Shown piece by piece: positions 35,343 through 44,466 of a stretch of 64,000 nucleotides of DNA. The notes beneath the pieces are model-generated. The model did no database searches. It saw only the letters and a list, made by a program, of their open reading frames with translations, and had not been told where the DNA came from. A program made the translations under genes and the position numbers. Location: contig NZ_LNYU01000091.1 in assembly GCF_001468135.1 (NCBI RefSeq), positions 330,078-394,077 on the forward strand, in the 5' to 3' direction. The stretch comes from Legionella santicrucis. GTDB lineage: Bacteria; Pseudomonadota; Gammaproteobacteria; Legionellales; Legionellaceae. Each line of letters opens with the position of its first letter. The stretch's first letter is position 1.

Positions 35343-36305
35343 ATGTCCAAAAAAAATATTATCACCAATAACCCATTCGTCTTTGCCGCAGAGGACGAAT
35401 ACTGTTTGTATCGGGCGGATCTTGATTTTTGGTGGCCTTATATTGCTAACGTATTGGAGCAACATCACCTTGCTGATACTGCCAAACGTTCAATTGCAGT
35501 CTGTGGTTTTAACTCAACCTACCCCGTTTTTCTTATTCAGGATATTGTAGTTAAGTTCTTTGGACATCGTCCCTATTGGCGTAACGCTTTTAATACCGAA
35601 TGTGCAGCACACGAATATTTGCTGCAAGATCAAACCATTCAAGCTCCACACATATTGGCAAAAGGCCAGCTATTTGCCAATACAGATAATCCTTGGCCTT
35701 ATATTATTTCCACGAAAATCTCGGGCCAATCTTGGTTAAACACACCTTTAACCCATGAGGAAAAAAATAATATTGCTATGGAGATAGGGCAACAACTACG
35801 CAAAATCCATGCGCTACCAACCGATAGTCGACTTAAACACGATCATGAATGGTCAACATTGAATTTCAACAGTGCCGTCGAAAAAAGTATACTTCCTAAG
35901 CATCTTATACCTCAAGTAGATAGTTTTATTGCAAAACTTGATGACTTTGACAGATGCTTTGTAAACGGCGATATGGTTGATATGCATGTTTTCGTAGAAA
36001 ATGGCCACTTAACGGGTATCATTGACTGGGGAGATGCCACCATAACAGATAGACATTATGAATTAGGCAAATTACTTGATACATTCGACTGGGATAAAAG
36101 ATTACTTAGAACGGTGATAGATGCATCCAATTGGCCTGTTAAAAAGAATTTTTCTAAGCAATGCCTAGGACTTGCGCTATACAGGCAAGCCGTGGGGCTT
36201 ACACAACATAATTCATTTGATGTGTTTTATAAATTACCAGATCTTTTATCATTAGACGATATTGCTACGTTAGATGAGCTTGCGGATGTTTTATTTAAGT
36301 TGTAA
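35343..36305 (+). CDS. Aminoglycoside phosphotransferase-fold kinase, divergent active site
   Basis: A 320-residue APH/choline kinase-fold protein. The catalytic loop reads CFVNGDMVDMHVF, where the family usually has H-x-D-x4-N: the first His is Asn and the metal Asn position is His. GIIDWGDATITD provides the intact second metal Asp. It starts eight bases after the shikimate kinase-like gene, so the two are probably co-expressed. It may be a small-molecule kinase; the substrate is unknown and the activity uncertain. Confidence 0.75.
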   Translation: MSKKNIITNNPFVFAAEDEYCLYRADLDFWWPYIANVLEQHHLADTAKRSIAVCGFNSTYPVFLIQDIVVKFFGHRPYWRNAFNTECAAHEYLLQDQTIQAPHILAKGQLFANTDNPWPYIISTKISGQSWLNTPLTHEEKNNIAMEIGQQLRKIHALPTDSRLKHDHEWSTLNFNSAVEKSILPKHLIPQVDSFIAKLDDFDRCFVNGDMVDMHVFVENGHLTGIIDWGDATITDRHYELGKLLDTFDWDKRLLRTVIDASNWPVKKNFSKQCLGLALYRQAVGLTQHNSFDVFYKLPDLLSLDDIATLDELADVLFKL

Positions 36306-36368
36306 CACCATAACTTTACAACTATTAGAATTTGTTCCATAAAAATAAAATGCGTCAGGAGGACACAC

Positions 36369-36965
36369 ATGAAAAATGGAAAGACAGACAAACCTAATTA
36401 TCCTGAATCACTGGCTCCCAGTAAAGAATTCATTGAAGCTGTCGAAAAGCAGGAATATTCTGCTTATGGATATGACGAGCGCAATGATTGCTACTTTGCA
36501 GTCCCTTATGAAGGTAGCCAACCACTTGCTGAATTGGGTCATAAAATTTACTTTATACATCCAGAAAATCCTTACTTAAATCAAAAAGAACTCTTTGAAA
36601 TGATGCTAAAGATGAGTAAAGGAGAAGATGCTTATATTTTTCATGAGAAAGATAAACAACTTTATTACTCAAGCAATGGATATTTAGAGGCGGTATCTAT
36701 TCATGATAACACCCTATTTTTACAGACATTCAAAAAAATCTGTGGCGATGAAGAATATGATTATAATTTTCTAACTTTTGAGCAAATTAACGAATTAATA
36801 ACGGCTAATGGCGGTCATAAACCCAGTAAACTTGAAACCTCGTTAGCCAATTCTCAGAACATTAAACATGCTTCGCGTCTTTTAAACGATTTGTTTCCAC
36901 CTAAAAAAGTGGATGTTGCCGATTGCTGGGCTAGCGAGCTTAATTTAGATAAGCTTTTTTTATAA
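36369..36965 (+). CDS. Hypothetical protein, 198 aa
   Basis: No family recognised. A very strong ribosome binding site (AGGAGGAC) precedes ATG. It is soluble and has an N-terminal acidic/aromatic region; it lacks a signal peptide and any catalytic motif. Two Cys and a C-terminal hydrophobic end (DKLFL) are present. It lies beyond the APH-like gene and convergent with the tandem GNAT gene. Confidence 0.55.
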   Translation: MKNGKTDKPNYPESLAPSKEFIEAVEKQEYSAYGYDERNDCYFAVPYEGSQPLAELGHKIYFIHPENPYLNQKELFEMMLKMSKGEDAYIFHEKDKQLYYSSNGYLEAVSIHDNTLFLQTFKKICGDEEYDYNFLTFEQINELITANGGHKPSKLETSLANSQNIKHASRLLNDLFPPKKVDVADCWASELNLDKLFL

Positions 36966-36987
36966 AGCTATCAAGATATGCGTAAGC

Positions 36988-37923
36988 TCACTTAAGCTTC
37001 TTTGTAAACCAAAGTATTAAATCATCATCAAGACAAACGCTATTTCCTGGCTCAATCAGTTGGTAGTCATAGGTGATACCTTGGCCATCAGGGAGATAGC
37101 CTCTCTTAATGTAGAGTTGTTGGGCATGGCCATAATCTCGGTATAACCCTACGCCCAACCCCACTACCTCATGTTTTTTACGTGCCTCATCTTCGGCGGT
37201 TTTTAATAGCAAACCTCCTATTCCCTGGCTCCGAAAAGGGGGTAAAACATTTAAGTCCATGATTTCAGGAATAGATTGCTCTAGGAAGGATTGATAACAA
37301 GACTGCCATTTCAAAGTAATATACCCTGCAAGCGCCTGTTTATCAAAAGCAAGCCACATACATCGCTCTTCATCCATTTGCTCTTGCCAATAGTGTTCGA
37401 AAGTAGCTCTTGGTTTCAGCCAATGATGTGCTTGAAATGTTGTAAATAACAAATCTATGTCAATTTCACTTAGTTGACGGATGATAATGTCAGTTTCCAA
37501 TAAAGATTTTCTTAAAAAATATAACGTTGATTGATGAAAATAACCTGTTCGTTGATATTCAATCGAGTATCCTAATTTTTGGTAAAAACCAAGTGCTTCC
37601 CAATCCATGGTATTCACAGTAGAAAATAAACATCCTTTTTCTTTGCCAAGCGTTTCTGCTGACTGGATTAAGTGCGTACCTAGGTTTTTATCTCGCAATA
37701 ACTCATGCACCCATAACGAATCAATATAAAGACAGCCATAATACATTGACCCATTGCATCCAGCGATAATGTTGTCATTGTCATCATGGATAAAAAAACC
37801 ATAACATTCAATGGGAGGTTGATTTTTCTTTTCTTGCGCAAATCCTGCTATACCATCGTATAGCACTTGTATTTCTTCAGCGGATGGGTTCGGTGTATAC
37901 CTAATTTGAAAATCATTGCTCAT
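36988..37923 (-). CDS. Tandem GNAT acetyltransferase
   Basis: A 311-residue protein with two consecutive GNAT domains (about 1-150 and 150-311). The N-domain motif A is SLWVHELLRDKNLGTHLIQSAETLG and the C-domain motif A is LNVLPPFRSQGIGGLLLKTAEDEA (in parts). Both pyrophosphate loops are recognisable. Its ATG overlaps the stop of the upstream tandem GNAT gene by one base (TAATG), which implies translational coupling. Confidence 0.83.
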   Translation of the reverse strand: MSNDFQIRYTPNPSAEEIQVLYDGIAGFAQEKKNQPPIECYGFFIHDDNDNIIAGCNGSMYYGCLYIDSLWVHELLRDKNLGTHLIQSAETLGKEKGCLFSTVNTMDWEALGFYQKLGYSIEYQRTGYFHQSTLYFLRKSLLETDIIIRQLSEIDIDLLFTTFQAHHWLKPRATFEHYWQEQMDEERCMWLAFDKQALAGYITLKWQSCYQSFLEQSIPEIMDLNVLPPFRSQGIGGLLLKTAEDEARKKHEVVGLGVGLYRDYGHAQQLYIKRGYLPDGQGITYDYQLIEPGNSVCLDDDLILWFTKKLK

Positions 37924-38933
37924 TACAAAAGCCCTTGATATTGATTTTGATCATCGAAAAATTTCACAAAAAAAGTTTTGGTTAATTGTGGATTCACCTG
38001 ATTAATGCGAGTGAATTCTTTAATAAACCCGCATTTTTTATAAAACACCGGCGCTTGGAAGGCGCTGGTGCAAAGATTTATATTGTTAAACCCCTTACCC
38101 TTAAACTGTTCTTCTAATGCTGATAATAATTGCTTGCCATATCCCTTATGGCGATAATCTCTATGAACCCATATATCATCGACATAAATTTCAGCAAACG
38201 CCGTGTAAGCATTCAAAACACCAATAATTGTATTTTGATGATTAGTGAGAGTGATAGAAAATCGCCGATAATTTACGTCTATACCATGACTGGCTTCATA
38301 AGCAATTAAATCAGCTGTCATGCGTTTTTCAGTCTCTTCATCAATTTCATCTACAAATGCTATGTGATAAGGTTCATCTAGATGTTGGTCTATCTGAATA
38401 GAGGTATTAAAGGAAAAAATATAGCGTTTAGGCTGTGCTTTATCGTAATCGACGGTTTCAAGTGTTTCTGTAAATTGTCCTTGCGTAAAATAGGTTATCA
38501 CTTTACGCCAAAAAGCTAGCGCTGCTTTATTTTCTGGAATGACTGAGACTTCCCATTGCCCCTCATGCTGATGCCAAATTTGCTGGGCTACAAGATAACC
38601 TAACCCTTTATGTTGAAACTTAGCAAGAATAAAAAACTCACCCATATTCCAATTGGTTTCAGAGAAGTGGCCTTGCTGATTAAGCAGCACAAAGCCGGCA
38701 AGCTCCTTCCCCATCTTTACCAAATACGCCTTTCTTGTTGGCTCTACAAAATAATTCTGAAAGTCGAAACTTTCATAAAGGCCATCAACAGGACACGCCC
38801 AATCCTCAGAAATAAAACCACACTCACGTGATAAATCATATACATAAAATCTTGCCATATTTTGAATGATAGGATAATCATCTAATGTAGCCTGTTCAAT
38901 ATGAAGAGCTGATTGCATTGCTTTTAAATTCAA
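37923..38933 (-). CDS. Tandem GNAT acetyltransferase
   Basis: A 336-residue protein with two GNAT domains. The first has EFFILAKFQHKGLGYLVAQQIW; the second has DIWVHRDYRHKGYGKQLLSALEEQF, followed by FYKKCGF (partial quotes). It is coupled with the next GNAT gene by TAATG. It lies ten bases after the GrpB-GNAT fusion gene. The substrate is unknown; two-domain GNATs include antibiotic and mycothiol acetyltransferases, but no such assignment is possible here. Confidence 0.82.
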   Translation of the reverse strand: MNLKAMQSALHIEQATLDDYPIIQNMARFYVYDLSRECGFISEDWACPVDGLYESFDFQNYFVEPTRKAYLVKMGKELAGFVLLNQQGHFSETNWNMGEFFILAKFQHKGLGYLVAQQIWHQHEGQWEVSVIPENKAALAFWRKVITYFTQGQFTETLETVDYDKAQPKRYIFSFNTSIQIDQHLDEPYHIAFVDEIDEETEKRMTADLIAYEASHGIDVNYRRFSITLTNHQNTIIGVLNAYTAFAEIYVDDIWVHRDYRHKGYGKQLLSALEEQFKGKGFNNINLCTSAFQAPVFYKKCGFIKEFTRINQVNPQLTKTFFVKFFDDQNQYQGLL

Positions 38934-38942
38934 AATATTTTC

Positions 38943-39899
38943 CTAAAGTATTTTCCCAATTGCAGTATCCTGAGGGTCACCTTCATAACCATCAGGATCC
39001 TCAAACGGCATGTCGATGTATCCGTGCTTCCGATAAAATGCTAATGCTGAAGGCGAGGATTCAATATGCAGACTTCTAAACCCTGCACACTTAAGCCATT
39101 TCTCACACAACCCTAAAAAATAGCGGCCATACTGACAATTGCGTTTGGTTTCATCAATGACAACAATACGCAAAGCAGCGCGATGATGAGGCCATAATTG
39201 TAAATGTGTATAACCTATGATCTCAGCACCCTGGTATAACACAAAATGCACATGCGCCTCATGCTCAAACGTCCAGGTATAAGGATCAGATAGCCCGGCT
39301 TTGTCAAAAAAATAAAATTGCCTAAAATGGCGTGCAGCATTCCACTCTCGCGTAGTCAGCGCCTTGACCATCCTTAACCCCGTGAAACCTGCTTGTCTGT
39401 CAATGGTTGCAATAAATTCTTCTTTTCCTAGACAATAACTATTTATGTCATAAGGGAATTGCTCTGCTAATGACTGTTTTAATCGCGCATAAGCTTCTCT
39501 GTCTTCAACATGGCTTCGCATCCAATCTCGAAACTTTAAATGTCGTTCAATTTCAGGATTATCATGCTCAAAAACATGCAGTTGATGAGTTCTTTCGTTA
39601 CCCCCTTTTTGGAAATAACGACGAAAGGGGATGCCAAATTCGCCTTTTGCTTCATACCCTAATTTGAGTAATGAATCATTGGCACTATCCACGTGATGGA
39701 GATCAGAGACAACTGGAATCATATCAATCACCGGTTTTGCTGCCAAACCCGGTACTGAGGTTGAACCTATATGGTGAATCTCAATACAATTATTGCCTAA
39801 AGCCTCTTTGACCACTTGAGCTTCCTGCTTAAATTGCATAGGCCAATTGACATCATAAGCAACCACTTGAATGAGTCGTTGTTCTAGTTTGTCCGACAT
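38943..39899 (-). CDS. GrpB/UPF0157 domain fused to GNAT acetyltransferase
   Basis: A 318-residue fusion. Residues 1-170 are a GrpB-type (nucleotidyltransferase fold) domain with IEIHHIGSTSVPGLAAKPVIDMI. Residues about 170-318 are a GNAT domain with VVIDETKRNCQYGRYFLGLCEKW (motif A variant with R/Q-x-x-Y-G-R) and FYRKHGYIDMP (motif B). The GrpB family is associated with CoA-related or dephospho-CoA kinase fusions elsewhere. It is the third GNAT-containing gene in this run. Confidence 0.85.
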   Translation of the reverse strand: MSDKLEQRLIQVVAYDVNWPMQFKQEAQVVKEALGNNCIEIHHIGSTSVPGLAAKPVIDMIPVVSDLHHVDSANDSLLKLGYEAKGEFGIPFRRYFQKGGNERTHQLHVFEHDNPEIERHLKFRDWMRSHVEDREAYARLKQSLAEQFPYDINSYCLGKEEFIATIDRQAGFTGLRMVKALTTREWNAARHFRQFYFFDKAGLSDPYTWTFEHEAHVHFVLYQGAEIIGYTHLQLWPHHRAALRIVVIDETKRNCQYGRYFLGLCEKWLKCAGFRSLHIESSPSALAFYRKHGYIDMPFEDPDGYEGDPQDTAIGKIL

Positions 39900-39913
39900 G
39901 ATTTATTTCCCAC

Positions 39914-40867
39914 TTATTGTTCAAGTTCCTTGACTAACTCGATCAATGTTACCTTATCATTTTTGGCTTTTTCCCAATCCACAATAGGCTTGGTATTTTG
40001 ATTAAATTGTATACCATTTTCACACATCCATGATATTTGATTTAACAGCGCATACATCGCTATTAATCGTCGTTGTTGTTTATCTAGATTCAGTTTGCTC
40101 ATGATCGCATTGCTATAGAGCTCCCCATAAGAAGTACCATACCAACTGAGTTTAATACGTCCAAGGGCTTCAAGAGGATCCCCTTGTGTTAAACCGTCCA
40201 AATCCACCAGTCCGTTGAAAGCTCCCTCACAAATCATTACATTTTTTGAGCAAATATCGCCATAGTACATGGTGGGTTTAATAGAATGAAAATAGGATTC
40301 GAAATCAGAATAAAAATGCGTGGCTATCGATTCAATTTCATCGTCCATCACACCTGTGATTCTGCCTCTGTCAATGGACTCTTGTACCCATATTTTCATC
40401 CGCTCTGACCAACTATCACTAACATCATTATCGCCACCCCAAATTACTCCAAACTGTGAAGTTACTGGTACTGAAGCCACTTTCTTAAAAATAGTAGCAA
40501 TCTCTCCTGCCAAGGCAATCAATTGGGAGGCACTTAATGCCTCTATAACCACCCCTAAATCTTGCCCTGCTATTTTACTTTGTATTTGATAACAAAAAGG
40601 AATAAGGGTTTGACTGTAATCTTCTTTCAATATGTCGGGCACCTTTATCCCTAGGGATTTAAACTCAGGAATATGCACATGCGAACCATATAAGTATTTA
40701 CTGGTTGGGCTTAAACGAACGATAAGTTCCGTATTACTAAGAACAACACAGTAAACTTCGTTACAAATGCCTATGGTTATACGGGTAATTGACTGGGGAA
40801 CTTCATTAAAATGATAAGCAATAATTGCATTAATCATCTCCTCATGCGATTGATTAAAATGACTCAC
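39914..40867 (-). CDS. Phosphotransferase (APH fold)
   Basis: A 317-residue APH-fold kinase. GTG is the start, with GGAGG seven bases upstream. The catalytic loop is YYGDICSKNVM, where Tyr replaces the usual His but Asp and Asn are kept; GLVDLDG supplies the second Asp region. Lys in the ATP pocket is uncertain. Its substrate is unknown; aminoglycosides, choline and ethanolamine are all possible for the fold. It is 15 bases before the GrpB-GNAT fusion gene. Confidence 0.8.
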   Translation of the reverse strand: MSHFNQSHEEMINAIIAYHFNEVPQSITRITIGICNEVYCVVLSNTELIVRLSPTSKYLYGSHVHIPEFKSLGIKVPDILKEDYSQTLIPFCYQIQSKIAGQDLGVVIEALSASQLIALAGEIATIFKKVASVPVTSQFGVIWGGDNDVSDSWSERMKIWVQESIDRGRITGVMDDEIESIATHFYSDFESYFHSIKPTMYYGDICSKNVMICEGAFNGLVDLDGLTQGDPLEALGRIKLSWYGTSYGELYSNAIMSKLNLDKQQRRLIAMYALLNQISWMCENGIQFNQNTKPIVDWEKAKNDKVTLIELVKELEQ

Positions 40868-40925
40868 GTATACACCTCCATCGACTCATTACAACAATAA
40901 CTCCTAATATTTTTTTGCAATGTTT

Positions 40926-41264
40926 TTATATCAGCACATGCTGTTCAACACTAAAAGAGGGTCTACATGAAATAAAAAGCGTCATGTTGCCTTCCCAAAA
41001 AAATGTTTCGCCCGCCTCTATAAGAACAATGTCACCTGGATTTAAAATATGTTTGATATGATTCACTGTGACACTCCCTGTCCCTTCTTGTATATAAACC
41101 ATTTCTTTACATTTCGTGTTCATTGCATGGTTACTGTCTGGGTAACGACCAGAAATGTTCACGATGGCAAAATCAAGCTCATCGTCCAGTTGGGGATATT
41201 CAGTGACAACGCATACTTCGCTGTTTTTACGTTCATTGATTTGATTAGCATAGGATATTTTCAT
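40926..41264 (-). CDS. Cupin-domain protein
   Basis: A 112-residue single-domain cupin. The two cupin motifs are partial: motif 1 is TKCKEMVYIQEGTGSVTVNHI (Glu retained, no HxH) and motif 2 is LNPGDIVLIEAGETFFWEG. The usual metal His residues are largely replaced, so it may be a binding or scaffold cupin. It follows the methyltransferase gene by 26 bases, probably in one operon. Confidence 0.75.
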   Translation of the reverse strand: MKISYANQINERKNSEVCVVTEYPQLDDELDFAIVNISGRYPDSNHAMNTKCKEMVYIQEGTGSVTVNHIKHILNPGDIVLIEAGETFFWEGNMTLFISCRPSFSVEQHVLI

Positions 41265-41290
41265 TATCAGTTTCTTTTTTATTAAAATAA

Positions 41291-41887
41291 TTACAATTTC
41301 TTACATAGCAGTACACCTTGTCCTATAGGAACAATCAAAGCGTCTACCCTATTATCTCCCAGTGCACGATCAATCATCGGTTGAAGATCCGACTGATGAG
41401 AAACAACGTTATCTGCTAATAAAATTCCCCCAGGGACCATGTTAGGGATCACGATTTCATAACAATCCGTGTACAATTCTTTTTCGGTATCAAGAAAACA
41501 GAAAGATACGTCTTTGTATGTTTCTAAATGTTCAAAGACATCACCAGCAATGAGCTCTGCATAGTCTTCCACTTCTGCTAATGCAAATGTCTCTTTTGCA
41601 AGAGCAATCTTTTGTGGGTCTAACTCAAATGTCGTTATGTTCGTTTTTAAATATTTGCATGCTAATGATAGCCATAAAGTTGAATATCCAGCGCTGGTGC
41701 CTATTTCTAGCCATTTTCCATCAGGAACACTGGCTGCCAAGAGACTAATAAATCGCCCAGTTTCAGGAGGAATTTGGCGCAGTTTATTGAAGTGCTTTAT
41801 TTCAACTTGCCCTAACATTTCAAGTTTATCCCTGTTTTCTAAGTAACTCATTCTGCGTAAGATTGCTGGTGATATGTCGTGGAACAT
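41291..41887 (-). CDS. Class I SAM-dependent O-methyltransferase
   Basis: A 198-residue methyltransferase resembling the catechol/caffeoyl-CoA O-methyltransferase group. The SAM motif is WLEIGTSAGYSTLWL, followed by TFELDPQKIALAKE (acidic ribose contact), the FCFLDTEKELY region and LLADNVV. It lies between the AlaDH-like gene and the cupin on the minus strand (2- and 26-base gaps), so a small modification pathway is likely. The substrate is not readable. Confidence 0.85.
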   Translation of the reverse strand: MFHDISPAILRRMSYLENRDKLEMLGQVEIKHFNKLRQIPPETGRFISLLAASVPDGKWLEIGTSAGYSTLWLSLACKYLKTNITTFELDPQKIALAKETFALAEVEDYAELIAGDVFEHLETYKDVSFCFLDTEKELYTDCYEIVIPNMVPGGILLADNVVSHQSDLQPMIDRALGDNRVDALIVPIGQGVLLCKKL

Positions 41888-41889
41888 GC

Positions 41890-42963
41890 TTACTCCTTTT
41901 CATTACATTTAAAGTCTGCGTAAAGTGAATCATGTCGTTTCTTATGATGTGTTACCCAAATTTCTTGGACTAATTTATTCTCAAACAATACCTCACCCTC
42001 TTCAGACATAATCTCTTCAAGCAAACTCCATACACAATCCGCATAGACTTCACTGGAGGTTTTTGGTTCTGCTTTTGGATATCCAGACACATTCATGATG
42101 GTTACCCCATTTTCTACAGTAATACACTGATCATATTTACTGCCAACCACATTTCCACCGTTACTTATTGCCAAATCAACTACTACTGCATTGGCGGGCA
42201 ACAACATTAAGCTCTCTTCATCAATTAACAAAGGTGCTTTTTTTCCAGGTGTACGTGCCGCAGCAATAATTATGCTTTGTTCAAACAAATAGGGTTTAAT
42301 GGCATCGGCTTGATTACCTTCTTCGGGTAACACAAAATATGTCATTCCAGCCGCTTCTAGCTCGGCTCGATAATATTCTCTTCTACCAAAAACCTGAACA
42401 GGAATATGATTTTTTAACGCTTCAAAAGCAGCTCTTGTTGCAGCCGCACCTGTACCCAGTACAGTCAACTTTATGGGTAACTTGCCTCGATAATGATTGA
42501 GAGCACCGTAAAAAGCTAACCTACCAGCAATACGACTCATTGCAGCCTGAGCATTCTTGGGATCATAGATTGACAAACTTTTAAACAAATCAAATGATAA
42601 CGTAGTCAATCCTAATGCTTGCCATGCGGCAATATGATTATCTGGTACAAATGGAAATAAAAATCCCAGCATAGCTGTATTTTCATGAAAGAGCTTGTAC
42701 TCCATCAGCTCGCGCTCTTTACTAGGACGAAGAACTCTAACAATCAGTGTATTAGGAGGAAATCCTGAGATATTTAATGAATAAATTTCGGCACCAGATT
42801 GGATATAATCTGAATCGGTAAAACCCGCACTTAAACCAGCTCCTGCTTCCACCAAAACTCGACGCCCTTTGCTCACTAACAGAGATACTTTTTGCGGTGT
42901 TAATGCAATCCGCTTTTCATTCTCGTGTGTTTCTTTTACAACCAAAATTTGTTTGAAATGCAT
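41890..42963 (-). CDS. Alanine dehydrogenase/transhydrogenase-family enzyme
   Basis: A ~357-residue AlaDH/PNT-fold oxidoreductase. The N-domain has VVKETHENEKRIALTPQKV and VLVEAGAGLSAGFTDSDY (typical of alanine dehydrogenase and transhydrogenase alpha), and the NAD-domain has LTVLGTGAAATRAAFEAL. The nucleotide loop GTGAAA varies from GxGxxG. The start at ATG 42963 is used; GTG 42993 is an alternative. It is the promoter-proximal member of a three-gene unit with the methyltransferase and the cupin. The substrate is probably an amino or imino acid. Confidence 0.78.
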   Translation of the reverse strand: MHFKQILVVKETHENEKRIALTPQKVSLLVSKGRRVLVEAGAGLSAGFTDSDYIQSGAEIYSLNISGFPPNTLIVRVLRPSKERELMEYKLFHENTAMLGFLFPFVPDNHIAAWQALGLTTLSFDLFKSLSIYDPKNAQAAMSRIAGRLAFYGALNHYRGKLPIKLTVLGTGAAATRAAFEALKNHIPVQVFGRREYYRAELEAAGMTYFVLPEEGNQADAIKPYLFEQSIIIAAARTPGKKAPLLIDEESLMLLPANAVVVDLAISNGGNVVGSKYDQCITVENGVTIMNVSGYPKAEPKTSSEVYADCVWSLLEEIMSEEGEVLFENKLVQEIWVTHHKKRHDSLYADFKCNEKE

Positions 42964-42996
42964 TAGCCAGATACCTTTTACTATTGTTAACACACC

Positions 42997-43479
42997 CTAA
43001 ATTAAACATCTCTTTTTTTTATCAGCAGGATAATAATACCAAGAACCAATTAAATAGTTGCCTTGCATCGGCAGAATATAGATTTTTCTGCATGCGAATT
43101 TCCCTGTTGCATGATTTTGTCGCAAACGACCTTGAAGCCATCCACCTCCGACTTTTGCCTTTGCTATTTCTTCCTGTACTGCTAATAATCCTGAGGCATC
43201 TTTAAAATCAAATTGATTAGTTCCAATTGTCTCAGGATGTAATGGAGATGCTAAAACCTTACCATCAAAGTTAATAGCAAAAATGCGACTGGAGGTCATT
43301 CTAAACGTCAAAATTTCTTTTTCTTTTCCTACCTCTTTAATAAAGGTTTTTGCTTTTTTAACACGTTCAATGACTTCATTATTTTTGTTATTATTTAAAC
43401 TTTCACCTGCCCATATATCTGTAATAAATACAAAAAAATATATGGCTAGAAAAATATAATGCTGAAGACTACTCTTCAT
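42997..43479 (-). CDS. Secreted single Cache-domain protein
   Basis: A 160-residue protein with a clear N-terminal signal peptide (HYIFLAIYFFVFITDIWA then GES). The mature part has the single-Cache signature: DASGLLAVQEEIAKAKVGGGW and YILPMQGNYLIGSWYYYP (in parts). Cache domains bind small ligands such as amino or organic acids. It has no transmembrane or output domain here, so it is probably a periplasmic ligand-binding protein. It precedes the AlaDH-like gene. Confidence 0.82.
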   Translation of the reverse strand: MKSSLQHYIFLAIYFFVFITDIWAGESLNNNKNNEVIERVKKAKTFIKEVGKEKEILTFRMTSSRIFAINFDGKVLASPLHPETIGTNQFDFKDASGLLAVQEEIAKAKVGGGWLQGRLRQNHATGKFACRKIYILPMQGNYLIGSWYYYPADKKKRCLI

Positions 43480-43516
43480 TTATCCCACCATGATGATTTG
43501 CAAGTTAAAAACACTG

Positions 43517-44464
43517 CTAGCCGTGATTACTCTCATTTTCTTGGCATAACTTAGCCAATACTTCTTCAGGAAAACTGTCATAAAGCTTCTGAACTGTATT
43601 AGGGTTGTCTAATCCTCTTTTCAATCTTACTTGATTCAGAAACGTATAAGCACGCTCTTTAGCAATATCTGGATTAAAATCATAAACCTCATCGCTCAGC
43701 GCCTCTTCTAGGCCAATAAATTGAACCCCATTTTGCTCATAACGGGTTAACAACTCATCCAGCATCTCTGCAGTAAACGCATTCATATGCAGCAGGAGCA
43801 CGTGGGTAATCTCTCGCTGATAAAGATAGTTGGATAAGGTTTGTGCGATGATTAAAGCATTTTCTGCTTGTAGTAAGTAGTTATTTTTAAGCCAACGTAA
43901 TACCATCTCATTTTGTTGATTAATACAACGTGTATAAGGTGCATTCCACTCATATTCAAAAAAATCTACTGTAACTTGAGCAATCTTGTAACCATGATGT
44001 TCTAAATAATCCCTGACAGCATCTCTTTTTTATTTAATATCTCCTTCAGATAAATAAGGATATCTATAAAAATGAAAATTTTGTTCTCCCATGAATGTCG
44101 AAAGAATAGGTTCATTTTTTTCAAGGTCGAGAAGGTATTCATCAACACTGGTTTTGGCAAGATCTAGATGGCTATAACCATGATTTGCGAGTAATTGTCC
44201 CGATGCTATCCAATTTTTTAAAATAGTAAACTTTTCTGGATCGGATATTAATGGTTTACCATTTACAAATCCATACACACCTTGAATATGATGCTTTTGC
44301 AGAGTGTTCATTATCTTATCGGCAACTTGCACTCTAGTGATTCCAGTAGTTAATAATCCATTCTCTGGTAGATCATCTAAGGTAATCGCTATTTGCATCG
44401 CATAAGCACTTGATAAAAACAGTGTAAGTGTCAGAACAATCAATTGTGTAAATTTTAAAAGCAT
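43517..44464 (-). pseudogene. Polysaccharide deacetylase interrupted by one nonsense codon
   Basis: A NodB-type deacetylase with signal peptide (MLLKFTQLIVLTLTLFLSSAYA), the catalytic Asp pair AITLDDLP and the metal-binding HGYSHLDL. After YLSEGDIK there is a TAA (44030-44032), then the same frame continues KRDAVRDYLEHHGYKIAQVTVDFFEYEWN and further family-like sequence to a normal stop at 43517. There is no frameshift; a single substitution of a sense codon explains it. It is probably inactive unless the stop is read through. Its start overlaps the end of the CLVM-ended gene by one codon region. Confidence 0.8.
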
Positions 44465-44466
44465 AA

